Shown: positions 10,101-19,700 of the stretch, in pieces | Layout: every line of letters begins with the position of its first letter | Numbering within the stretch: the stretch's first letter is position 1 | Assembly: GCF_016735515.1 (NCBI RefSeq) | Contig: NZ_JAERQZ010000001.1 | Span: 1,426,001-1,490,000 of the forward strand | Source of the DNA: Piscinibacter sp. HJYY11 | GTDB lineage: Bacteria > Pseudomonadota > Gammaproteobacteria > Burkholderiales > Burkholderiaceae_C | Reading direction: 5' to 3' | Length of the DNA stretch: 64,000 nt | Notes under the pieces: generated by a model | The model's input: only the letters and a program-made list of their open reading frames with translations | Told to the model about the DNA's origin: nothing | Databases searched by the model: none | Position numbers and translations under genes: made by a program

Positions 10101-13100
10101 GACCAGATCCCGCGCCTGACCACCGCCCAGATCGGCGCGCTGAACAGCGACCAACTGCCGTACATGCAGACCGCCGACATCGTCGCCCTGACGACGGCCC
10201 AGGTGGCCGCGCTGAACAGCGACCAGGTCGCCCTGCTGACCAGCGACCACATCGCCGCCTTCGAGACGGCCGACCTGCGGGCCCTGTCGACCGCCGCCCT
10301 GCGCAACCTCAGCACCGACCAGATCAACGCGCTGAGCAGTGACCAGTTCTCCGCGCTGACGACCGCGCAAGTCGCCGCGCTGACAGCCCAGCCGCAGTTC
10401 GAGAACATCACCACCAACGACCTGAACGCGCTCGGCACCCAGCACTTCGCTGCGATGACGGCGTCCCAGATCCAGGCGCTGACCACCGACCAGGTCTCGC
10501 GCCTCGAGACCCAGGACCTGCGCGCCATCACGACCGCCGGCATCCGCGCGCTGGGCTCCGACCAGCTCGCCGCGCTGACCTCCGACCAGATTGGCGCGCT
10601 GACCACGGCCCAGGTGTCCTCGCTGACCACCGCCCAGATCGGCAGCCTCGGCACCGCCGACCTGAACGCGCTGACCTCCGACCAGATCCCGCGCCTGACC
10701 ACGGCCCAGATCGCCGCGCTCAACAGCGACCAGCTGCCCTACCTGCAGACGGCCGACGTCGCCGCGCTGACCACGGCACAAGTCGCCTCGCTGAGCGCCG
10801 CTCAGGTCGGCTACCTGACGAGCGACCACGTCGCCGCCATCGAGACGGCTGACCTGCGCGCCCTGAACACGGCCGCGATCCGCGGCCTGACCAGCGAGCA
10901 GCTCGGTGCCCTGAGCTCCGACCAGATGGGTGCGCTGACCACGGCCCAGACGGCTGCGCTCACCTCCGACCAGATCAACACGCTCGCCACGCAAGACCTG
11001 AACGCCTTCGGCACCGCCCACTTCTCTGCCCTCACGGCAGCGCAAGTGGCCGGCCTGACGAGCGACCAGATCTCGCACCTGCAGAGCGATGACCTGCGCG
11101 CCCTGAGCAGCAATGCGATCCGCGCGCTGACCAACGACCAGCTGGCCGCCCTGACCTCGGACCAGGTGCCCACGCTCACGAGCGCCCAGGTTGCCTCGCT
11201 CACCACCGCCCAGATCGGCGGCCTCGGCACGGCCGACCTGAACGCGCTGACCTCGGACCAGATCCCGCGCCTCACCACCGCCCAGATCGGCGCCCTCAAC
11301 AGCGACCAGCTGCCGACCATGCAGACGGCTGACATCGCTGCGCTGACGACCGCCCAGGTCGCCTCGCTGAGCGCTGCTCAAGTCGGCTACCTGACGAGCG
11401 ACCACATCGCCGCCATCGAGACCGCCGACCTGCGTGCGCTGAACACGGCTGCGATCCGCGGCCTCACCAGCGAGCAGCTCGGTGCCTTGAGCTCCGACCA
11501 GATGGGTGCGCTCACCACGGCCCAGACGGCCGCGCTGACCTCTGACCAGATCAACACCCTGGCCACGCAAGACCTGAACGCGCTCAGCACCGCCCACTTC
11601 TCTGCCTTCACGGCAGCGCAGGTGGCCGGCCTGACCAGCGACCAGATCTCGCGCCTGCAGAGCGATGACCTGCGCGCCCTGAGCAGCAATGCGATCCGCG
11701 CGCTGACCAACGACCAGCTCGCCGCCCTGACCTCCGACCAGGTCCCGACGCTCACGAGCGCCCAGGTCGCCTCGCTCACGACCGCCCAGATCGGCGGCCT
11801 GAGCACCGCCGACCTGAACGCGCTGAGCTCGGACCAGATCCCGCGTCTGACGACCGCCCAGATCATTGCGCTGAACAGCGACCAGCTGCCGACCATGCAG
11901 ACGGCCGACATCGCTGCGCTGACGACCGCCCAAGTCGCCGCACTGCGCTCCGACCAGATCAGCTACCTCACGAGCGACCACATGGCCGCCATCGAGACGG
12001 CCGACCTGCGCGCCCTGTCGACGGCCGCGATCCGCAACCTGTCGAGCGAACAGCTGGGGGCTCTCTCGAGCGACCAGATGGGCGCCCTGACGACCGCCCA
12101 GACGGCTGCGCTGACTTCTGACCAGATCAACACCCTGGCCACGCAAGACCTGAACGCACTCGGCACCGCCCACTTCTCTGCCTTGACCGCAGCGCAAGTG
12201 GCCGGCCTGACGAGCGACCAGATCTCGCGCCTGCAGAGCGATGACCTGCGCGCCCTGAGCAGCAATGCGATCCGCGCGCTGACCAACGACCAGCTCGCCG
12301 CCCTGACCTCGGACCAGGTGCCCACGCTGACGAGCGCCCAGGTCGCCTCGCTCACCACCGCCCAGATCGGCGGCCTGAGCACCGCCGACCTGAACGCCCT
12401 GACGTCGGACCAGATCCCGCGTCTGACGACCGCCCAGATTGCTGCGCTGAACAGCGACCAGCTGCCGACCATGCAGACGGCCGACATCGCCGCCCTGACG
12501 ACCGCCCAGGTCGCCACCCTGAGCGCCGCTCAGGTCGGCTACCTGACGAGCGACCACGTCGCGGCCATCGAGACGGCTGACCTGCGTGCTCTGGGCACCG
12601 CCGCCGTCCGTGGCCTGACCAGCGAGCAGCTCGGTGCCTTGAGCTCCGACCAGATGGGTGCCTTGACCACGGCCCAGACCGCCGCGCTCACCTCGGACCA
12701 GATCAACACGCTGGCGACGCAAGACCTGAACGCGCTCGGCACCGCCCACTTCTCTGCCTTGACCGCAGCGCAAGTGGCCGGCCTGACGACGGACCAGATC
12801 TCGCGCCTGCAGAGCGATGACCTGCGCTCGCTGAGCAGCAACGCCCTCCGCGCGCTGACCAACGAGCAGCTCGGCGCCCTGACCTCCGACCAGGTGCCCA
12901 CGCTCACGAGCGCCCAGGTTGCCTCGCTCACCACCGCCCAGATCGGCGGCCTGAGCACGGCTGACCTGAACGCCCTGACCTCGGACCAGATCCCGCGTCT
13001 GACGACCGCCCAGATCGCCGCCCTGAACAGCGACCAGCTGCCCACGATGCAGACCGCTGACATCGTGGCCCTGACGACCGCCCAGGTCGCCACCCTGAGC

Positions 13101-16100
13101 GCCGCTCAGGTCGGCTACCTGACCAGCGACCACGTCGCCGCCTTCGAGACCGCCGACCTCCGCGCGCTGAACACCGCCGCCATCCGTGGCCTGACCAGCG
13201 AGCAGCTCGGTGCCTTGAGCTCCGACCAGATGGGCGCCCTGACGACGGCCCAGACCTCGGCCCTGACATCCGACCAGATCAACACCCTGGCGACGCAAGA
13301 CCTGAACGCGCTCGGCACCGCCCACTTCTCTGCCTTGACCGCAGCGCAAGTGGCCGGCCTGACGACGGACCAGATCTCGCGCCTGCAGAGCGATGACCTG
13401 CGCTCGCTGAGCAGCAACGCGATCCGCTCGCTGACCAACGAGCAGCTCGGTGCCCTCACCTCCGACCAGGTCCCGACGCTCACCAGCGCCCAGGTCTCGT
13501 CGCTCACCACCGCCCAGATCGGCGGCCTGAGCACCGCTGACCTGAACGCCCTGAGCTCGGACCAGATCCCGCGCCTGACGACCGCCCAGATCGCCGCCCT
13601 GAACAGCGACCAGCTGCCAACCATGCAGACGGCCGACATCGCCGCGCTGACGACCGCCCAGGTCGCTGCCCTGAGCGCCGCTCAGGTCGGCTACCTGACC
13701 AGCGATCACATGGCTGCGATCGAGACCGCCGACCTGCGTGCCCTGAGCACGGCGGCTGTCCGTGGCCTGACCAGCGAGCAGCTGGGCGCCCTGACGAGCG
13801 ACCAGATGGGTGCCCTGACGACCGCCCAGACCGCTGCGCTGACCTCCGACCAGATCAACACCCTGGCCACGCAAGACCTGAACGCGCTCGGCACCGCCCA
13901 CTTCTCTGCCCTCACGGCAGCCCAGGTGGCCGGCCTGACGAGCGACCAGGTGTCGAGCCTGCAGAGCGATGACCTGCGCGCCCTGAGCAGCAACGCCCTG
14001 CGCGCGCTGACCAACGAGCAGCTCGGTGCCCTGACCTCGGACCAGGTGCCGACCCTGACCTCGGCCCAGGTCTCGTCGCTGACCACCCAGCAGATCGCTG
14101 GCCTGAGCACCGCCGACCTGAACGCCCTGAGCTCGGATCAGATCCCGCGTCTGACGACCGCCCAGATCGCCGCGCTGAACAGCGACCAGCTGCCCACCAT
14201 GCAGACCGCTGACATCGCCGCCCTGTCGACCGCCCAGGTCGCCGCCCTGAGCGCTGCTCAAGTCGGCTACCTGACCAGCGATCACATCGGCGCGATCGAG
14301 ACCGCCGACCTGCGTGCCCTGAGCACGGCGGCTGTCCGTGGCCTGACCAGCGAGCAGATCGGTGCGCTCTCCAGCGACCAGATGGCGGCGCTGACCACGG
14401 CCCAGAGCTCGGCCCTGACGTCCGACCAGCTCAACACCCTGGCCACGCAAGACCTGAACGCCTTCAGCACCGCCCACTTCTCCGCCTTCACCGCGGCGCA
14501 AGTGGCCGGCCTGACGACCGACCAGATCTCGCGCCTGCAGAGCGACGACCTCCGCTCGCTGAGCAGCAACGCGATCCGTGCCCTGACCGACGAGCAGCTC
14601 GGCGCCCTGACGTCCGACCAGATCCCGACGCTCACCAGCGCCCAGGTCTCGTCGCTCACGACCCAGCAGATCGCCGGCCTGAGCACCGCCGACCTGAACG
14701 CCCTGAGCTCGGATCAGATCCCGCGCCTGACCACGGCCCAGATCGCCGCGCTGACCAGCGACCAGCTGCCGACCATGCAGACGGCCGACATCGCCGCGCT
14801 GACCTCGGCCCAGGTCGCCGCCCTGAGCGCAGCTCAAGTCGGCTACCTGACGAGCGACCACATCGCGGCCATTGAGACCGCCGACCTGCGCGCCCTGTCG
14901 ACCGCGGCCATCCGCGGCCTGTCGAGCGACCAGCTCGGTGCGCTGAGCTCCGACCAGGTGGGCGTGCTGACCACCGCCCAGGCGGCGGCGCTGACCACCG
15001 ACCAACTGCCGACCCTGGCCACCCAGGACCTCAACGCGCTGGGCACCGCCCACTTCGCTGCGCTGAGCTCGGCACAGGTCGAGTCGCTGGTCTCCGACCA
15101 GATCCGCAGCCTGCAGACCGATGACCTGCGTGCCATCACGACGACGGCGATCCGCGCGCTTGACTCCGACCAACTGGCCGCCCTCACGTCCGACCAGGTG
15201 GGCGCGCTCAGCACCCAGCAAGTCGCATCGTTGACCACCGACCAGGTGCCGACGATCACGACGGAAGACCTGCGTGCCCTGAGCAGCCAGCAGATCGCCT
15301 CGCTCACCACGGCGCAGGTCCGCACGCTGACCTCGGACCAGATCGCCTCGCTGAACAGCGACGATGTGGTGGCCCTGACCACGGCACACTTCGCCGCGTT
15401 CACGACCGACCAGCTCCAGGCCTTCACGACCGACCAGGTGTCGTCGATCGAGACCAACGACCTGCGTGCCCTGTCCGGCGCCTCGCTGCGTGCCCTGACC
15501 GATGCCCAGCTCGCCGAGCTGACGTCGGATCAGTTCCAGCAGCTGGGTGGTGCGGTGAACCAGTTCACCAGCGACCAGATCATGGGCCTGGCCACGCAAG
15601 ACCTGAACGCCCTCACCGCGTCGCAGTTCCTCGTGATGACCACCTCGCAGATCAACGCGCTGACGACCGAGCAGATCAACAACCTGCAAACGGCCGACAT
15701 CCGTGCCATCACGACCGCCGGCATCCAGCAGTGGGACCAGGCCCAGATCGAAGCGATCAGCACCGCGAACTTCGCCCAGCTGACCAACGCCCAGATCGCC
15801 GCGCTGACCACCGCACAGGCCCAGTTCCTGACGACCGACCAGATCGTGGCCCTGACCACCGACCAGGTCGTCGCGCTGGAAACGGCCGACATCGCGGCGA
15901 TGAGCATGGCGCAGATCTCGGCCTTCGAAAACGCTGACATCGGCCGCATGTCGGCTGCCCAGCTCGACGCGTACCTGGCGGCTTCGCCGGTCGTGCTCGA
16001 CCTCGACGGCAACGGCGTGAGCACCACGGCGGCCGCCAACGGCGTCAACTTCGACCTGAACGCGAGCGGCAACACCAGCCAGCGCTACGGCTGGGTCGAC

Positions 16101-16649
16101 GCCAAGGACGGCCTGCTCGTGATGGACCGCAACGGCGACGGCAAGATCAACGACGGTACCGAGCTCTTCGGTGTCGCCACGGTCAAGGCCGACGGCACCC
16201 GCGCGGGCAACGGCTACGAAGCGATGAAGATCGAGGACAGCAACGCCGACGGCAAGCTCTCCGCCGATGACGCACGCTTCAACGAGCTGCGCCTCTGGGT
16301 CGACGCGAACCAGGACGGCAAGACCGACGAAGGCGAACTGCGCGGCCTGGCCGACTTCGGCATCGTCTCGCTCGACCTGAACGGCATTGCCGGCACGGCG
16401 ATGGACAACGGCAACCTGTTGGGCATCACCTCGAGCTACACGACCGCCGACGGCGCCAAGCACGACATGGCCGACGTCTGGTTCGCGAAGGATGCGCCGA
16501 AGCTCGACGAGCTGCTGGCCGCTGCACCGAGCGACGTGCTGCCGAGCGCTGCACCGGCTGCCGCCCCGGCACCGGCTCGCGACGTCGCCACCGGGTCGGT
16601 CGACAAGAGCCTGCTGCCTGACGACAACAACAACCTGCCGCTGATCTGA
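7191..16649 (+). CDS. Giant Ser/Thr-rich octapeptide-repeat protein with C-terminal EF-hand-type calcium domain, probable type I secretion substrate
   Basis: A 3152-residue protein. From about residue 7 to 2925 it is an unbroken array of roughly 365 octapeptides of consensus x-A-L-[TS]-[TS]-x-[QD]-[ILV], for example AALTSDQI and PRLTTAQI. Variant octads ending in D-L (ETADL, ATQDL, QSDDL) recur at fixed places, building a 24-octad (192-residue, 576-bp) superrepeat. From about residue 2935 there are four acidic calcium loops: DLDGNG (2937), DRNGDG (2979), DSNADG (3016) and DANQDG (3038), a domain often found near the C-terminus of type I-secreted proteins. The tail is Ala/Pro-rich and ends NNLPLI. 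There is no N-terminal signal peptide, no cysteine-rich region and no GGxGxD nonapeptide. The ATG at 7191 is chosen because AGGA (7181-7184) precedes it; an upstream ATG at 7053 lacks repeat-like sequence. I cannot assign the octads to a named family. A type I secretion system is encoded at 31-36 kb. Confidence 0.85.
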   Translation: MATIIPALSTQQIAGLSTRSIAGLTTEDWAAFRTDQIVALTTAQMAAITTTGIGALNSDHMMAFETNDLRALTSTAVRALNSDQIGALSTDQVGAFTTAQVAALTTEQLSSLATQDLNAFSTAHFAAMSSSQLMNLTSDQIAHLQTDDLRAISTAAIRSFNSDQFTALTSDQIGALTSAQITSLTTAQIAGLGTADLNALTSDQIPRLTTAQIAALNSDQLPYMQTADIVALTTAQVAALSAGQVGYLTSDHIAAIETADLRVLNTASIRGLTSEQLAALSSDQMGALTTAQTAALTSDQINTLTTQDLNALGTAHFAGLTAAQVAGLTSDQISRLQSDDLRSLSSNAIRALTNDQLAALTSDQVPLLTTAQVSSLTTAQIGGLGTADLNALTSDQIPRLTTAQIAALNSDQLPTMETADIAALTTAQVASLSAAQVGYLTSDHVAAIETADLRALGTAAVRGLTSEQLGALSSDQIGALTTAQTAALTSDQINTLATHDLNALGTAHFASFTAAQVAGFTSDQISRLQSDDLRSLSSNAIRALTNEQLGALTSDQVPTLTSAQVSSLTNSQIAGLSTADLNALTSDQIPRLTTAQIGALNSDQLPTMQTADIAALTTAQVAALRSDQVSYLTSDHVAALETADLRALSTAAIRNLTSEQLGALSSDQMGALTTAQTAALTSDQINTLATQDLNALGTAHFSALTAAQVAGLTSDQISRLESDDLRSLSSNAIRALTNEQLGALTSDQVPTLTSAQVSSLTTAQIGGLSTADLNALSSDQIPRLTTAQIAALNSDQLPTMQTADIAALTTAQAATLSASQVSYLTSDHIAAIETADLRAINTAAIRGLTSEQLGALSSDQVGALTTAQTAALTSDQINTLATQDLNALGTAHFASLTASQVAGLTTDQISQLQSDDLRSLSSNAIRALTNEQLGALTSDQIPTLTSAQVSTLTNAQIAGLGTADLNALTSDQIPRLTTAQIGALNSDQLPYMQTADIVALTTAQVAALNSDQVALLTSDHIAAFETADLRALSTAALRNLSTDQINALSSDQFSALTTAQVAALTAQPQFENITTNDLNALGTQHFAAMTASQIQALTTDQVSRLETQDLRAITTAGIRALGSDQLAALTSDQIGALTTAQVSSLTTAQIGSLGTADLNALTSDQIPRLTTAQIAALNSDQLPYLQTADVAALTTAQVASLSAAQVGYLTSDHVAAIETADLRALNTAAIRGLTSEQLGALSSDQMGALTTAQTAALTSDQINTLATQDLNAFGTAHFSALTAAQVAGLTSDQISHLQSDDLRALSSNAIRALTNDQLAALTSDQVPTLTSAQVASLTTAQIGGLGTADLNALTSDQIPRLTTAQIGALNSDQLPTMQTADIAALTTAQVASLSAAQVGYLTSDHIAAIETADLRALNTAAIRGLTSEQLGALSSDQMGALTTAQTAALTSDQINTLATQDLNALSTAHFSAFTAAQVAGLTSDQISRLQSDDLRALSSNAIRALTNDQLAALTSDQVPTLTSAQVASLTTAQIGGLSTADLNALSSDQIPRLTTAQIIALNSDQLPTMQTADIAALTTAQVAALRSDQISYLTSDHMAAIETADLRALSTAAIRNLSSEQLGALSSDQMGALTTAQTAALTSDQINTLATQDLNALGTAHFSALTAAQVAGLTSDQISRLQSDDLRALSSNAIRALTNDQLAALTSDQVPTLTSAQVASLTTAQIGGLSTADLNALTSDQIPRLTTAQIAALNSDQLPTMQTADIAALTTAQVATLSAAQVGYLTSDHVAAIETADLRALGTAAVRGLTSEQLGALSSDQMGALTTAQTAALTSDQINTLATQDLNALGTAHFSALTAAQVAGLTTDQISRLQSDDLRSLSSNALRALTNEQLGALTSDQVPTLTSAQVASLTTAQIGGLSTADLNALTSDQIPRLTTAQIAALNSDQLPTMQTADIVALTTAQVATLSAAQVGYLTSDHVAAFETADLRALNTAAIRGLTSEQLGALSSDQMGALTTAQTSALTSDQINTLATQDLNALGTAHFSALTAAQVAGLTTDQISRLQSDDLRSLSSNAIRSLTNEQLGALTSDQVPTLTSAQVSSLTTAQIGGLSTADLNALSSDQIPRLTTAQIAALNSDQLPTMQTADIAALTTAQVAALSAAQVGYLTSDHMAAIETADLRALSTAAVRGLTSEQLGALTSDQMGALTTAQTAALTSDQINTLATQDLNALGTAHFSALTAAQVAGLTSDQVSSLQSDDLRALSSNALRALTNEQLGALTSDQVPTLTSAQVSSLTTQQIAGLSTADLNALSSDQIPRLTTAQIAALNSDQLPTMQTADIAALSTAQVAALSAAQVGYLTSDHIGAIETADLRALSTAAVRGLTSEQIGALSSDQMAALTTAQSSALTSDQLNTLATQDLNAFSTAHFSAFTAAQVAGLTTDQISRLQSDDLRSLSSNAIRALTDEQLGALTSDQIPTLTSAQVSSLTTQQIAGLSTADLNALSSDQIPRLTTAQIAALTSDQLPTMQTADIAALTSAQVAALSAAQVGYLTSDHIAAIETADLRALSTAAIRGLSSDQLGALSSDQVGVLTTAQAAALTTDQLPTLATQDLNALGTAHFAALSSAQVESLVSDQIRSLQTDDLRAITTTAIRALDSDQLAALTSDQVGALSTQQVASLTTDQVPTITTEDLRALSSQQIASLTTAQVRTLTSDQIASLNSDDVVALTTAHFAAFTTDQLQAFTTDQVSSIETNDLRALSGASLRALTDAQLAELTSDQFQQLGGAVNQFTSDQIMGLATQDLNALTASQFLVMTTSQINALTTEQINNLQTADIRAITTAGIQQWDQAQIEAISTANFAQLTNAQIAALTTAQAQFLTTDQIVALTTDQVVALETADIAAMSMAQISAFENADIGRMSAAQLDAYLAASPVVLDLDGNGVSTTAAANGVNFDLNASGNTSQRYGWVDAKDGLLVMDRNGDGKINDGTELFGVATVKADGTRAGNGYEAMKIEDSNADGKLSADDARFNELRLWVDANQDGKTDEGELRGLADFGIVSLDLNGIAGTAMDNGNLLGITSSYTTADGAKHDMADVWFAKDAPKLDELLAAAPSDVLPSAAPAAAPAPARDVATGSVDKSLLPDDNNNLPLI
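7365..15431 (+). repeat. 576-bp tandem superrepeat inside the giant gene
   Basis: The codon pair Asp-His in the octad xxLTSDHx falls at 7365, 7941, 8517, 9093, 9669, 10245, 10824, 11400, 11976, 12552, 13128, 13704, 14280 and 14856. Every interval is 576 bp except one of 579, where an octad near 10385 has nine residues (LTAQPQFEN). That gives 13 full intervals plus a final unit that decays. Units between about 10.8 and 14.3 kb are the most alike. The first and last units are divergent. Confidence 0.92.
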
Positions 16650-16659
16650 CGGCCATGAC

Positions 16660-16711
16660 CAAGACACCGACGCACCTGCCCCTCCGGGTGGGTGCGTCGG
16701 GTGAGGTCTTG
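16660..16711. terminator. Hairpin between the two repeat-protein genes
   Basis: CCGACGCACC (16667-16676) pairs perfectly with GGTGCGTCGG (16691-16700), and CAAGAC (16660-16665) with GTCTTG (16706-16711). No T tract follows, so it may be a weak terminator, an mRNA-stability element or a processing site rather than a strong stop. Confidence 0.5.
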
Positions 16712-16734
16712 TCACTCACGCCCGGCTGACGACC

Positions 16735-19700
16735 ATGAAGTTCTCGCTCGGCAAGATCGTGACGGGCACCTGGGTGTTCTACGCACTCCGGTCCAAGGTC
16801 ACGCGCTGGAGCTCGTTCGACACCTCCGCCACCGCCGGCGGCGGCAATGGCGGCGCCGGTGGCGGCGGAGGGAGCAACTCGCCCTACGCCCTCACCGATG
16901 AACAGGTGCGCGCGCTCACGCCGTCGCAGATCGCCGCGATGACGACCGACGAGCTCAACGCGCTCACGGTCTCGCAGTTCGCCATGCTCACCGTCACGCA
17001 GTCGGGGGCGATCACGCCCACGCAGATGGTGGCGCTGGAGACGCAGGACTTCCGCGCGCTGGAGTCGGCCGACTTCCGCGGCATGTCGTCGGCCCAGATC
17101 CAGGCACTCACCACCGACCAGATCGGCCTGCTGGCCACCTCGCGCATCGTCGGCATCTCGACCGATGCGCTGCCGACCATGTCGACCACGCAGATCGCCG
17201 CGTTGTCGACCGCCCAGATCGCAGCCCTCACCACCGCCCAGGTGGCGGTGATGACCACGCAGCAACTGGCCACGCTCACGACCGACGAGCTCAACGTGAT
17301 GAGCACGGCGCAGTTCGCCGCGCTCACCACCACGCACATCGCCTCGTTCACCAGCGACCGCATCGCCGCGCTCGAAACGCAGGACCTGCGCGCGCTGGGC
17401 ACCGCCCAGTTCGCCGCGATGAACATCGGCCAGGTCAGCGCGATGCGCACCGACCAGGTCGCAACCCTCGAGACCCAGGACCTGCGCGCCATCTCGGTTG
17501 ACGCGGTGGCGGCCTTCAACGCCAGCCAGATGGCCGCGCTCGGCACCGCCCAGATCGCGGCGCTCACCAACAACCAGGTCCGCGGCCTCTCCACCCTGCA
17601 GGTGGCCGCGCTCGGCAGCGAAGACCTGGTGGCCCTGACCACCGCCCAGGTGGCCGCCCTCACCGTGGACCAGGTGGCCGCCCTCTCCGGCAGCCAGATC
17701 GCCGCGCTCGAGACGACCGACCTGCGCGCCATCGCAACCGGCATGCTGCAGACGCTGAGCACCGACCAGATCGCCGCGCTCACCACGATGCAGATCGCGT
17801 CGCTCACGAGCGCGCAGATGGGCGCGCTCACCAGCACCCAGCTCGGCGCGCTGGAGACCGCCGACGTGCGCGCACTCACCAGTGCCCAGGTGGCCGGCCT
17901 CACCCCCGCCCAGCTCGGCGCGATGACGAGCGACCAGATCGCAGCCCTCGAGACGGCCGATGTGCGCGGCTTCTCCACCGGCGTGCTGCAGTCGCTCAGC
18001 ACCGACCAGATCGCCGGCTTCAGCAGCGACCAGATGGCGGCGCTCACCACCACGCAGATCCGCGCGCTCACCAACACGCAGCTGGCCAGCCTGGACACGG
18101 TCGACCTGAACGCGCTCACCACCGAGCAGTTCGCCGCGCTCACGAGCACGCAGATCGTTGCGCTCACCACCGACCAGCTGCCGACCCTCTCGACGCAGGA
18201 CCTGCAGGCCATCAGCCTGCCGGTGCTCAACGCGATGACGGCCGAGCAGATCAACTCGCTCACGCCGCTGCAGCGTGCGTCGATGTCGACGGCGCAGATC
18301 GCGTCGTTCGGCACGCAGATGATCGCGAGCCTCGCGCCCGCCGACCTCAACGCCTTCAGCAGCGCGCACTTCGCCGCCTTCAACTCGAACCAGGTGCGCG
18401 CGTTCACCACCGACCAGATCGCCGCGCTGGAAACGCAAGACCTGCGCGCGATCAACACCGCCGGCATCCGCGCCTGGTCGACCGAGCAGATCGCCGCGAT
18501 GGGCTCCGACCAGATCGAAGCCCTCAGCACCGCGCAGCTCGTCTCGCTCACCACCGCCCAGATCGCCGGCCTCCTGCCCGAGGACCTGGGCGCGCTCAGC
18601 TCGGCCCAGCTTGGCGCCCTCACCAGCACCCAGGTGATGGCGCTCACCACCGCGCAGCTCGTCGCGATGGAGACGCAGGACCTCAACGCGCTCACCACGG
18701 CGCAGTTCGCCCGGCTCACCACCGCCCAGGTCAACGCGCTCACGCTCGACCAGGTCGCCAGCCTGGAGACGGGCGACCTGCGTGCACTGAGCACCTCGCA
18801 ATTCCGTGCGTTCTCGCCGGCGCAGTTCGATGCGCTCGGCACCCAGCATTTCGCCTCGCTCACCACGACACAAGCCGCGGCCATCACCTCGGCCCAGCTG
18901 CAATCGCTGAGCGACATCGACTTCAACGCGATGGGCACCGAGCACTTCGCGGCCTTCACCACCGCGCAGACCTCGGCCTTCACGCTCGGCCAGATCGCCG
19001 GCATGGAAACCGCCGACCTGCGCGCGCTCAGCACCGCCGCCCTGCGGGGCTGGACGACCGACCATTTCTCGGTGCTCAACACCGACCAGCTCGCCGCGCT
19101 GTCGACGGCGCAGGTCGCCTCGTTCTCCACCGCGCAGATCGCGGGCCTGGACCCGAGCACCCTCAACGCACTCACCACCGAGCAGATCGGCGCCCTCACC
19201 ACCACCCAGGTGGCGGCGCTGCGCCCCATCCAGGTGGCGCTGCTGGAGACGCAGGACCTCAATGCGCTGGGCACGGCGCAGTTCCGCGCGCTCACCACCG
19301 CCCAGATCAACGCGCTGACGCTCGACCAGGTGGCCAACCTGGAAACCGATGACCTGCGCGCCCTCAGCACCTCGGCACTGCAGTCGCTGTCGCCGACGCA
19401 GCTGCTCTTCCTGGGCACGCAGCACTACGAGGCGCTGACCACCCAGCAGGTGGCGTCGTTCAGCTCGTCGCAGATCAATGCGATGGACCAGCAGGACCTC
19501 AACGCCCTGACCACCCAGCACTACGCCGCGCTCACCAGCATGCAGGTGGCAGGTCTGTCGGCGGGGCAGTTCGCGGCACTGGAAACGCAGGACCTGCGTG
19601 CCCTGTCGACCAACGCGATCAACTCGCTGTCGGCCGTGCACCTCAACAGCATGAGCACCGAGCAGATCTCGCTGCTGAGCACCGCGCAGATCGCCGCGAT

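Noticed and set aside
8504..13639. Several 174- or 184-residue reverse-strand frames repeated every 576 bp inside the giant gene
   Set aside because: They are shadows of the superrepeat in another frame; equal lengths come from the repeat period, not from selection.
7191..16649. TAL-effector-like DNA-binding protein, from the L-T-x-x-Q-V strings
   Set aside because: TAL repeats are 33-35 residues with variable di-residues. Here the unit is 8 residues, there is no second helix, and the C-terminus is a calcium domain typical of secreted proteins.
6969..16715. A 3248-residue open frame antisense to the giant gene
   Set aside because: The frame is open because the repeated octad codons rarely give stops on the opposite strand at this GC. 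Its sequence (G-G-x-R-D-L-V-G-x-Q-type repeats) is the mirror of the sense repeat, has no ribosome binding site and no domain.
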